NCBI RefSeq assembly: GCF_000371805.1
Contig: NZ_AQUK01000001.1
Span: forward strand, 1,004,268-1,068,267
Length of the DNA: 64,000 bases
Direction of reading: 5' to 3'
Source: Methanocaldococcus villosus KIN24-T80
GTDB taxonomy: Archaea > AGJL01 > Methanococci > Methanococcales > Methanocaldococcaceae
Position numbers and translations under genes: made by a program. Below, in pieces: positions 30,283-37,165 of the stretch. Numbering within the stretch: the stretch's first letter is position 1; each line of letters opens with the position of its first letter. The notes beneath the pieces were generated by a model. It searched no databases. It saw only the letters and a list, made by a program, of their open reading frames with translations, and was not told where the DNA came from.

Positions 30283-30909
30283 ATGGTTTTTGTAAATGTT
30301 GAAGCAAAAAATGTTGAAATATTGAAAGTTCCTAAAGATAGAATAGGGGTGTTAATTGGAAAAAAAGGTGAGGTAAAAAGAGCTATAGAAGATACTTTAG
30401 GAGTTAAAATAAAGATAGATGAAGATGGAAATGTTTTTATTTATGGAACAGAAAAGCAGAAAGATCCTTTAGCTTTATGGAAAGCTAAAAATATAGTTAA
30501 AGCTATAAGTAGAGGTTTTAATCCAGAAATAGCTTTAAAATTGGCTAAAGATGATTATGTATTGGAAATAATTAATGTCGATGACTATGCTAGTTCAGAG
30601 AATGCTATAAGAAGATTAAAAGGTAGAGTTATAGGAAAAGAAGGAAAATCAAGGAAATATATAGAAGAATTAACTGGAACAAACTTATCTATTTATGGTA
30701 AAACCATTTCAATAGTTGGTGAAGTAGATTCAGTTCAAATAGCAAAAGAAGCTGTAGAAATGTTGTTAAGAGGAGCTTCCCATGCAAAAACATATAAATT
30801 CTTAGAAAGAGAAAGACAAAAAATAAAAGCTTATAAGTTTGAGTTGTGGGAAAAAAGAAAAGTAGATAAGGTTTATGATGAATTGTATAAGGGTGAAGAT
30901 GATGCATAA
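30283..30909 (+). CDS. Archaeal Dim2/Pno1-type KH-domain RNA-binding protein
   Basis: 208 residues with two KH domains: the first GxxG loop is IGKKGE (about 26-31) and the second is IGKEGKSR (about 117-124). Eukaryotic Pno1/Dim2 binds the 3' end of pre-18S rRNA during small-subunit maturation; the archaeal homologue binds aIF2alpha and probably 16S rRNA. The C-terminal LRGASHAKTYKFLERE stretch is diagnostic of this family. A GAGGAGA Shine-Dalgarno sequence precedes the ATG. Its end overlaps the hypB start by 8 bp; the same neighbours occur in M. jannaschii. Confidence 0.9.
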   Translation: MVFVNVEAKNVEILKVPKDRIGVLIGKKGEVKRAIEDTLGVKIKIDEDGNVFIYGTEKQKDPLALWKAKNIVKAISRGFNPEIALKLAKDDYVLEIINVDDYASSENAIRRLKGRVIGKEGKSRKYIEELTGTNLSIYGKTISIVGEVDSVQIAKEAVEMLLRGASHAKTYKFLERERQKIKAYKFELWEKRKVDKVYDELYKGEDDA

Positions 30910-31558
30910 AATAGGAACATTGGAAATAGCTAAGGATATTTTAAAAGCTAATAAAAGATTAGCTGATGAGAATAGAAAACTTCTAAAAAAACATGGTATT
31001 GTAGCTTTTGATATATCTGGGGCAATAGGTAGTGGAAAAACCCTATTAATAGAAAAATTAATTGAAAAATTAAAAGATAATTATAAAATAGCTTGTATTG
31101 CAGGGGATGTAATAGCTAAATATGATGCAGAGAGATTAGAAAGGCACAATGTTAAAGTTATTCCAATAAATACAGGAAAAGAGTGCCATTTAGATGCACA
31201 TTTAATAAAACATGCATTAGAAGATTTAGATTTAAATGATATAGACATTCTGTTCATAGAAAATGTAGGTAACTTGATATGCCCAGCTGACTTTGATCTT
31301 GGAGCAGATAAAAGAATTGTTGTAGTTTCTACAACAGAAGGGGATGATATTATAGCCAAACACCCTGAGATTATGAGAACAGCTGATTTAATAATTATAA
31401 ATAAAGTAGATCTTGCTAAATATGTAGGGGCAGATGTAAATAAGATGATTGAAGATGCTAAAAAAATAAATCCTAATGCTAAAGTTATAACATTAAGTTT
31501 AAAAACTATGGAAGGATTTGATGAGGTTGTAAATTATATTTTATCAAATCTCAAGTGA
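30902..31558 (+). CDS. hypB: Hydrogenase nickel insertion GTPase HypB
   Basis: 218 residues starting MHKIGTLEIAKDILK. The G1 loop SGAIGSGKT, a DxxG-type segment around ENVGNLICP, and INKVDL (G4) show an intact SIMIBI GTPase. Histidine and cysteine in GKECHLDAH bind metal at the dimer interface. HypB with HypA loads nickel into NiFe hydrogenases (Eha, Ehb, Frh, Vhu types in these organisms); the EhbN-like gene in this window is a potential client. No N-terminal histidine-rich storage tail is present. I place the start at the ATG at 30902, five bases after GGGTGA. It converges with birA, overlapping by 25 bp. Confidence 0.95.
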   Translation: MHKIGTLEIAKDILKANKRLADENRKLLKKHGIVAFDISGAIGSGKTLLIEKLIEKLKDNYKIACIAGDVIAKYDAERLERHNVKVIPINTGKECHLDAHLIKHALEDLDLNDIDILFIENVGNLICPADFDLGADKRIVVVSTTEGDDIIAKHPEIMRTADLIIINKVDLAKYVGADVNKMIEDAKKINPNAKVITLSLKTMEGFDEVVNYILSNLK

Positions 31559-32199
31559 ATTACATCCCCAGCAGGAATATTTATAATTTTATTTCCAATA
31601 TCTAACATTATTCCACTGTAGTCAATATCAACCACTTTGCCATATATTATCTTATTTGGAAGTAATATTTTAACAGGTCTATTTATTGTTATTGAATATT
31701 TTTTATAAGTTTCCAATATTTTTTCTTTATCTTTTTTCATATTTTCAAAAAATATCTTTAAAAATTTAAAGAGTAATTCAAATTTATTTATATCATATCC
31801 TAATGATTTTAATGAAACAGCTCTTTCTATTTTTATGTCATTATTAACATTAATACCAATTCCAAGTATAACATAACCTTTATATATCTCTATTAATACC
31901 CCACAGAGCTTTTTTTCATCTACACATATATCATTAGGAAACTTTATACCAGAGTTTATATTATATTGCCTTAGGGTTTCAACCACTGACACAGCTGAAA
32001 GAAAATTTATAAATTCTGGATCACCTTTTAAAATTATTGTAAAATATAACCCTCCCTCTTCAGAAATCCAAATTCTACCCAACCTACCTTTACCCTTACT
32101 TTGCCTTTCAGCTATAATAATTGCTTCATCTCCATTATCTATAAGTTTTTTAGCAAAATCATTAGTAGAATCTACTTCTTTTAAATATACAATCTTCAT
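31534..32199 (-). CDS. birA: Biotin-[acetyl-CoA carboxylase/pyruvate carboxylase] ligase
   Basis: 221 residues, a monofunctional ligase without the N-terminal DNA-binding domain of E. coli BirA. It has the substrate loop STNDFAKKL, the biotinyl-adenylate loop KGKGRLGRIW, the KFPNDICV lysine segment, and a small C-terminal SH3-like barrel. In methanococci the main biotinylated protein is pyruvate carboxylase; that gene is not in this window. The GGTGATTAT site precedes the ATG at 32199. Confidence 0.93.
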   Translation of the reverse strand: MKIVYLKEVDSTNDFAKKLIDNGDEAIIIAERQSKGKGRLGRIWISEEGGLYFTIILKGDPEFINFLSAVSVVETLRQYNINSGIKFPNDICVDEKKLCGVLIEIYKGYVILGIGINVNNDIKIERAVSLKSLGYDINKFELLFKFLKIFFENMKKDKEKILETYKKYSITINRPVKILLPNKIIYGKVVDIDYSGIMLDIGNKIINIPAGDVIHLRFDKI

Positions 32200-32229
32200 A
32201 TATAATCACCAAAATGAAGAGTGATAAAC

Positions 32230-33456
32230 TTGGATGCTGTAATATTAGCTGCAGGTAAAGGAGAGAGATTAAGACCTCTAACAGAAAATAGGCCAAAACC
32301 ATTATTACCCATAGCAGGAAAACCAATATTAGAACATATTATAGAAAAGATTTATGATAAAGTTGATAATATATATGTTGTTGTCAAATATAAAAGGGAG
32401 AAAATTATTGAACATTTTAATAACTATGATAAAATAGTTTTCCTAAATCAAGGAGATTTAGAAGGGACTGGAGAAGCTTTACTAACAGCTGAAAATTATA
32501 TTTCTGATGAGTTTATAGTTATAAATGGTGATATTGTTTTTGAAGATAGTTTAGATGAGATATTAAATTATGATTACGCTATAGCTGTTAAAAAAGTAAA
32601 TAATCCAGAGAATTTTGGGGTTTTTTTAGTTGATGAAAAAAATAATATTATAGATTTAGAAGAAAAGCCAAAATTCCCAAAATCTAATCTTATAAATGCA
32701 GGAATTTATAAACTTAAAAGAGATATTTTTAAATATTTAAAGGAAATCCCAATTTCAGAGAGGGGAGAAAAAGAATTAACAGATGCTATAAAACTGTTAA
32801 TAAAAGAGAAAGAAGTTAAAGCTATAGAATTAAAAGGATATTGGAATGATATTGGTTATCCATGGAGCTTATTAGAAGCTAATAAATATTTTTTAGATAA
32901 AATAGAAACAAAAATAGATGGTGAAATAGAAGAAAATGTTGTTATTAAAGGGAAAGTTATTATTGAAAAAGGAGCTAAGATAAGAGCTAATTCAGTTATT
33001 GAAGGGCCAGCTATTATAAAAAGTGGGGCAATAGTAGGGCCACTAGCATATATAAGGCCATATACTGTTCTAATGGAAAATACTTTTGTAGGAAATTCTT
33101 CTGAAGTAAAAGGGAGTATAATAATGAGGAATACTAAAATTCCACATCTGTCTTATGTTGGGGATAGTATAATAGGGGAGAATTGTAATTTTGGATGTAA
33201 CACAATAACAGCTAATTTAAGATTTGATAATAAACCTGTTAAAGTAAATATAAAAGGTAAGAGGGTTGAAAGTGTTAGAAAGTTAGGAGTTATAATGGGA
33301 GATAATGTAAAAACTGGAGTTCAAGTATCTTTTATGCCTGGAGTTAAAGTGGGAAGTAACTGTTGGATAGGGGCTAACTGTTTAATAGATAGGGATGTAG
33401 AAAAAAACTCTTTTATTTATAAAAAGGATAGTTTAATAATTAAAAAGTTACAATAA
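32230..33456 (+). CDS. Bifunctional sugar-1-phosphate nucleotidyltransferase / acetyltransferase (GlmU-like)
   Basis: About 408 residues. The N-terminal nucleotidyltransferase has LAAGKGERLRPLTENRPKP, the FVINGDIVF metal site and a GYWNDIG segment (about 1-230). The C-terminal left-handed beta helix is built of hexapeptide repeats (VVIKGKVIIEKGA onward), with the acetyl-CoA-site region PHLSYVGDSIIG. It should make a UDP- or dTDP-amino sugar such as UDP-GlcNAc for glycoconjugates. The start is a TTG at 32230 after GTGATAAAC; a GTG at 32221 would add three residues. It is nearly identical in layout to M. jannaschii MJ1101. Confidence 0.92.
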   Translation: MDAVILAAGKGERLRPLTENRPKPLLPIAGKPILEHIIEKIYDKVDNIYVVVKYKREKIIEHFNNYDKIVFLNQGDLEGTGEALLTAENYISDEFIVINGDIVFEDSLDEILNYDYAIAVKKVNNPENFGVFLVDEKNNIIDLEEKPKFPKSNLINAGIYKLKRDIFKYLKEIPISERGEKELTDAIKLLIKEKEVKAIELKGYWNDIGYPWSLLEANKYFLDKIETKIDGEIEENVVIKGKVIIEKGAKIRANSVIEGPAIIKSGAIVGPLAYIRPYTVLMENTFVGNSSEVKGSIIMRNTKIPHLSYVGDSIIGENCNFGCNTITANLRFDNKPVKVNIKGKRVESVRKLGVIMGDNVKTGVQVSFMPGVKVGSNCWIGANCLIDRDVEKNSFIYKKDSLIIKKLQ

Positions 33457-33966
33457 ATTACAATGTTCATTTAATAAATCATCTTCACTTTTATTAAGTC
33501 TTTTCATAAGTTCAGCCACAATAAGGTCAAAAAATATCATAGCTTTCTCTTCAAATGCTGTTCCTAATGGTAAATAATTAGATTTTTTAACATCTAAAGT
33601 TATAGTCAAATCTGCTAATTTATGAAGATCTCCATATTTACAAACCACTGCTATAATATTATTATTTATCTTTTTAGCTTTTTTAGCTACATTTATTACA
33701 GCTTCAGTTTTTCCAGAACCAGATATTAGGATGAGAAGATCTTCTTTTTTGTATGCAGGTGTTACAGTTTCTCCAACAAAATAAGCTTTTAATCCTAAAT
33801 GAATAAGCCTCATAGCAAAACATCTCCCAACATAACCACTTCTTCCAACACCAAAAATAAAAATTCTATTGGCTTTTAATATTCTATTAATCATATCTTC
33901 TACAGCTTCTGAATTAAGAATATTCTCTAATGAGGAAATATTTTTTAATATAATATTTAACTCCAA
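33448..33966 (-). CDS. 6-phospho-3-hexuloisomerase
   Basis: 172 residues (start TTG at 33966 after GGTG; a GTG at 33975 is the alternative). A single SIS domain is visible: GVGRSGYVGRCFAMRL and LILISGSGKTEAV are the phosphosugar-binding loops. The partner enzyme hexulose-6-phosphate synthase is separate. In methanogens this isomerase works in reverse in the ribulose monophosphate route, making pentose phosphates from fructose 6-phosphate because a classical pentose pathway is absent. The last 9 bp overlap the convergent sugar nucleotidyltransferase gene. A close match to the M. jannaschii MJ1247 family in sequence pattern. Confidence 0.92.
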   Translation of the reverse strand: MELNIILKNISSLENILNSEAVEDMINRILKANRIFIFGVGRSGYVGRCFAMRLIHLGLKAYFVGETVTPAYKKEDLLILISGSGKTEAVINVAKKAKKINNNIIAVVCKYGDLHKLADLTITLDVKKSNYLPLGTAFEEKAMIFFDLIVAELMKRLNKSEDDLLNEHCNLL

Positions 33967-34019
33967 TTTAAACACCTTTTTATATATAAATTAATTAATT
34001 TAATTAATTAAAAAATATA

Positions 34020-34128
34020 TGGTGGGGGTGCCGGGATTTGAACCCGGGTCCGGGGATTTCTCCTGCCGTGGTCCAGCGCCCTATAGGCAACTGGAGTCCC
34101 CGATGATAGGCCGCTACACCACACCCCC
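34020..34128 (-). tRNA. tRNA-Trp (anticodon CCA) with a 33-nt intron
   Basis: The acceptor stem pairs 34122-34128 with 34024-34030 (GGGGGTG/CACCCCC), the discriminator is A and the CCA end is encoded (34020-34022). The T arm (CCGGG TTCAAAT CCCGG) is perfect and the D arm is normal. The anticodon stem GGGGA/TCCCC encloses CTCCAG and a terminal A, giving loop CT-CCA-GA once 34058-34090 is removed. The junctions form a canonical bulge-helix-bulge: central helix CTCC/GGAG, three-base bulges AGT and AAA, and an inner TGCC/GGCA helix, so the splice endonuclease cuts after position 37. A TATA box (TATTTATATC on the minus strand) lies at 34159-34168. Confidence 0.97.
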
Positions 34129-34198
34129 AAAGATCAAAGTATAAAATAGAGTAAGGGGATATAAATATTTTACGTTTAATATTATTTGAGTGGTAAAG

Positions 34199-34948
34199 AT
34201 GATAAAAGAAAAAAATAAGATAGAAATTATAGGATTAGAGCTACCAATTTTTAAAGGAAATGATATAACTTTGGAGAAGTTGGCTGATATTATATCTCAA
34301 TACCCTATAAAAGATTATGATATTATAGTAATAGCTGAAACTCTTATATCTAAAGCTGAAGGAAATATTATAGAAAGAGATAAAATTATCCCTACAAAAG
34401 AAGCTATTGAAATAGCTAAAAAAATAAATAAAGATCCTAAAGTTGTACAAGTTATATTAAATGAAGCTAAAGAGATTGTTAAAATTGGAAAAAATTTTAT
34501 TATTACTGAGACCAAACATGGGTTTGTATGTGCTAATAGTGGAGTTGATGAAAGTAATGTTTTAGGTATTAAAACTCTTCCAAAAGATCCTGATAAGTCA
34601 GCAGAAGTGATAAGAAAATATATAGAAAAGAAAACTAAAAAGAAAATAGCTGTTATAATCTCTGATAGCGTAGGTAGGCCATTTAGAAAAGGAGCTATTG
34701 GGATAGCTATTGGGGTTTCTGGGATAATAGCTCTTTGGGATAGAAGAGGAGAAAAAGATTTATTTGGTAGGGAGTTAAAAAGCACAGAAGTAGCTGTAGC
34801 TGATCTAATAGCTAGTGCTGCAAATTTAGCTATGGGAGAAGCTAATGAAGGTGTGCCTGTAGTTATAATAAGAGGGGCTAAAGTACCATTTGGAAATGGT
34901 AAGGCTAGTGACCTTATTAGAAATAAGGAGGAAGATGTATTCAGATAA
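34199..34948 (+). CDS. cofE: Coenzyme F420-0:L-glutamate ligase
   Basis: 249 residues from the ATG at 34199, matching the known length; a GTG three codons earlier is rejected. CofE adds two L-glutamates to F420-0 with GTP. The start IEIIGLELPIFKGND, the metal-site ISDSVGRPFRKGAIGIAIGV stretch (split around 155-174) and the DRRGEKDLFGRELKSTE segment are conserved. It is a single-domain archaeal form without the nitroreductase-like C-terminal domain of mycobacterial FbiB. It diverges from the tRNA-Trp gene. Confidence 0.95.
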   Translation: MIKEKNKIEIIGLELPIFKGNDITLEKLADIISQYPIKDYDIIVIAETLISKAEGNIIERDKIIPTKEAIEIAKKINKDPKVVQVILNEAKEIVKIGKNFIITETKHGFVCANSGVDESNVLGIKTLPKDPDKSAEVIRKYIEKKTKKKIAVIISDSVGRPFRKGAIGIAIGVSGIIALWDRRGEKDLFGRELKSTEVAVADLIASAANLAMGEANEGVPVVIIRGAKVPFGNGKASDLIRNKEEDVFR

Positions 34949-34958
34949 TTGTTTATAT

Positions 34959-35030
34959 ATGTGACACAAATATTCACAAAACAGAAAATTTTATATATTT
35001 ATACACATATGTGTAATAAATAGAGATTAA
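34959..35030 (+). promoter_or_regulatory. Promoter with palindromic operator candidates
   Basis: Between cofE and the Gly/Arg-rich gene, TTTATATATTTATA (about 34990-35002) is a clear TATA box. A perfect 12-base palindrome ACACATATGTGT (35003-35014) lies directly downstream, between TATA and the expected start near 35022, where a bound repressor would block transcription. A second TGTGACACA palindrome lies upstream at 34960-34968. Both share TGTG/CACA half-sites. Confidence 0.5.
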
Positions 35031-35049
35031 AATAAATGAGGTGAAAGTT

Positions 35050-35346
35050 ATGTTTGGCTGGGGAAGAAGATTTGGATGGTGGGGTAGAGGTTTTAGAAGA
35101 ATTCCTATAAGAGTTGGAAGATTTACATATGTTGGACCATGTAGATGTGGTTTTGGACCTCATGCATTTTATGTTGATGACTATGGAAGATTAGTTCATG
35201 CATGGGAATTACCATATTATGTATCAACAGAAGAGGATAAAAGTTTAATAGAAGAAAGGATAAAAGATTTAGAAATGGAGAAAAAAATGTTAGAAGAAGA
35301 AATTATGAGATTAAAAAAAGAGCTTGAGAGATCAAAGAGGGAATAA
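35050..35346 (+). CDS. Small Gly/Arg/aromatic-rich protein with C-terminal coiled coil
   Basis: 98 residues from the ATG at 35050 (GAGGTGA upstream). The first 25 residues are rich in G, R, W and F (MFGWGRRFGWWGRGFRR). A middle part contains a CRCGFGPHAFYVDD segment with two cysteines and a histidine that could bind metal, and the last 40 residues form a charged coiled coil (EERIKDLEMEKKMLEEEI). This layout recalls small DUF5320-like proteins found near Fe-S or ParA-type ATPase genes in anaerobes. I cannot assign a function. It is followed 3 bp later by a small zinc-ribbon gene, so the two form a unit under the promoter with palindromes. Confidence 0.75.
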   Translation: MFGWGRRFGWWGRGFRRIPIRVGRFTYVGPCRCGFGPHAFYVDDYGRLVHAWELPYYVSTEEDKSLIEERIKDLEMEKKMLEEEIMRLKKELERSKRE

Positions 35347-35348
35347 AA

Positions 35349-35531
35349 ATGGATATGAAAGTTTTTATATGTACAAAGTGTAATAAACTTATAGAAGTTC
35401 CTTATGGTGTCCCTAAACCTGAAAAATGCCCTCACTGTGGAGCAGAGTCTATTTATATTCATAGGGTAGATTCTGGAGGAAGAGGATTAGGTAGGGGAAT
35501 GGGCAGAAGATGTGGAAGAAGATTCCTATAA
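35349..35531 (+). CDS. Small zinc-ribbon protein with Gly/Arg-rich tail
   Basis: 60 residues. Two CxxC pairs (CTKC at about 8-11 and CPHC at about 27-30) make a rubredoxin- or zinc-ribbon-like knuckle, and the tail is rich in G and R (GGRGLGRGMGRRCGRRF). The start may be the ATG at 35349 or the one at 35355. The tail resembles the head of the preceding protein, so they may interact or bind the same partner. A redox or metal-handling role is plausible but unproven. Confidence 0.75.
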   Translation: MDMKVFICTKCNKLIEVPYGVPKPEKCPHCGAESIYIHRVDSGGRGLGRGMGRRCGRRFL

Positions 35532-35534
35532 ATT

Positions 35535-36233
35535 CTAATTTTTTTGTAATATATTAACTACCTCTCCAACTACTATTATTCCTGGAGGTTCAATATTTTT
35601 AGCTTTATCTAAAATATCTTCTAATGTTCCCCTAATAACCTTCTGTTCTTTTGTAGCTCCTTTTAGAATTATTGCTATAGGGGTTTTCTTATCCCTTACT
35701 TTTAATAGATCATTAACTATTTTTTTAAGTTTAGTTATCCCCATTAGAATTACTAAAGTGTCTCCATTAAACTTAGTAAAGTCTACTTCTCCATCTTCTA
35801 TATGGGCTGTTAAAACAGTAAAAGATCTAGCCACTTTTCTATGAGTTAATGGAATTTCCGCTAATGCTGGTAATGCCGTAGCTGAGCTCAATCCTGGAAT
35901 AATTTCATATGGTATATTATGCTCTTTTAAAGCTAAAATTTCTTCTCCCCCTCTCCCAAAAATAAATGGATCTCCTCCTTTTAACCTTACAACTGTTTTT
36001 CCTTCTTTAGCCTTTTCTATAAGGATCTTATTAATATCCTCTTGCTTATATGAATGCCTACCTTTCCTTTTTCCTACATAAATTAATTCAGCATTTTTAT
36101 TATAGTTTAAAAGATCTTTATCTATTAAATCATCATAAACTATTACATCAGCCTCTTTAATAGCCTTTAAGCCTTTAACTGTTATAAGCTCTTTATCACC
36201 AGGACCAGCTCCAACTAATATTACTTTTCCCAT
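35535..36233 (-). CDS. cobA: Uroporphyrinogen-III C-methyltransferase
   Basis: 232 residues, a monofunctional SUMT without the CysG or HemD fusions. Residues VILVGAGPGDKELIT at the N-terminus and the VRLKGGDPFIFGRGGEE loop are diagnostic. It methylates uroporphyrinogen III twice to precorrin-2, the branch point to cobamides (needed by MtrA and Mmp10), F430 (needed by Mcr) and siroheme or archaeal heme. It overlaps the upstream rnp4 gene by 13 bp on the same strand. Confidence 0.96.
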   Translation of the reverse strand: MGKVILVGAGPGDKELITVKGLKAIKEADVIVYDDLIDKDLLNYNKNAELIYVGKRKGRHSYKQEDINKILIEKAKEGKTVVRLKGGDPFIFGRGGEEILALKEHNIPYEIIPGLSSATALPALAEIPLTHRKVARSFTVLTAHIEDGEVDFTKFNGDTLVILMGITKLKKIVNDLLKVRDKKTPIAIILKGATKEQKVIRGTLEDILDKAKNIEPPGIIVVGEVVNILQKN

Positions 36234-36568
36234 TTAGATCTCCTTTTTTCTTTCTTCTCTTTAATCATAGGAATTCTATATATTTTACCACACTCTAAAC
36301 AGGTTATAACTATATGAGGATATCTCTTACTCTTAACCCTAACTCTAGCATTTTTTCCAAATATCCAGAATGTTAAACATTTTTTACAAAATCTTCTTTT
36401 CCACTTTTTAGGAAATTTTATTCTCATTTTCATTGCTATTCTTCTTGCCAAATAAACATATCTTTTAACTCTTTCCCAATTACCTTTTTTTGCTTCTTCT
36501 TCAGCCAAACTCATTAATCTATCAATCCTTTCATAAGCTATTTTTATTAATCTCTTTCTATTTCCCAT
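36221..36568 (-). CDS. rnp4: Ribonuclease P protein component 4 (Rpr2/Rpp21)
   Basis: 115 residues, strongly basic. Two N-terminal helices (RLIKIAYERIDRLMSLAEEEAKK) precede a zinc ribbon formed by FCKKC near 62 and TCLEC near 92. Archaeal RNase P uses this protein with Rnp1 to support the specificity domain of the RNA during 5' tRNA processing. Its start lies within the end of taw3 (22 bp overlap) and its end within cobA, so the three genes form a tight minus-strand operon. Confidence 0.93.
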   Translation of the reverse strand: MGNRKRLIKIAYERIDRLMSLAEEEAKKGNWERVKRYVYLARRIAMKMRIKFPKKWKRRFCKKCLTFWIFGKNARVRVKSKRYPHIVITCLECGKIYRIPMIKEKKEKRRSKWEK

Positions 36569-37128
36569 AATTTATCTGCCCATCTATATATTAGCTCTCT
36601 ACTCATTTTTAATTTCTTTATAGCATAGTCTAATAAAAACTTTAGATATTGGTAATTAACATAAACTTTTCCATCTACACCTATTGGAGTGTCTATTTTA
36701 TATGTTGTTAATATCTCAACTATTACTCTTCTTTTTGAAATACTTTTTATAGATGAAGCTTTTAAACCATTGTGTATAGCAAGTTCTAACATTTTTTTAG
36801 CTGATTCTATATCTTTACATGCTATATGTAATATTGGTGAGTTCATAACAAATAGTATATAACCTTCTTTAGCTTTATTCAATGAGTTTATTATATCTTC
36901 TATCTTTGGATAATCATGCCATTTTCCTAACCATCTTGAAAATATCTTCGGATTTTTATCCTTTGGAATTTCTAAAATCCCTATTCTACCTATACAGGAG
37001 CTTGTTGTATAGTAATTTTTTAAATTGTTAATCTTCTCTAAAATAGGAATAACTTCTCTATCTACTAAACCCTCTTCTATAGCCAAATTCAATTCCATTA
37101 AAACTCTTCTCTTATCTTCTGAAAACAT
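36547..37128 (-). CDS. taw3: tRNA wybutosine-pathway methyltransferase Taw3
   Basis: 193 residues of the TYW3 family. The conserved TTSSCIGRIGILE, WLGKWHDYPKIEDI and LHIACKD segments are present. Taw3 methylates N4 of the tricyclic base at position 37 of tRNA-Phe using SAM in the wyosine pathway. It is the first gene of the taw3-rnp4-cobA run, joining tRNA modification and tRNA processing. It starts 37 bp from the divergent hef gene. Confidence 0.92.
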   Translation of the reverse strand: MFSEDKRRVLMELNLAIEEGLVDREVIPILEKINNLKNYYTTSSCIGRIGILEIPKDKNPKIFSRWLGKWHDYPKIEDIINSLNKAKEGYILFVMNSPILHIACKDIESAKKMLELAIHNGLKASSIKSISKRRVIVEILTTYKIDTPIGVDGKVYVNYQYLKFLLDYAIKKLKMSRELIYRWADKLWEIERD

Positions 37129-37165
37129 AAAGATAACTTTTAAAATTTAATTTTATAAAAATTTT

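Noticed and set aside
33988-34012. TTAATTAATTTAATTAATTAA stretch between hexuloisomerase and tRNA-Trp as an operator
   Set aside because: Palindromic, but built only of TTAA units and located downstream of the tRNA on its strand; most likely AT-rich terminator or spacer sequence.
34058-34090. tRNA-Trp intron as a C/D guide RNA
   Set aside because: Only 33 bases, with no C or D boxes.
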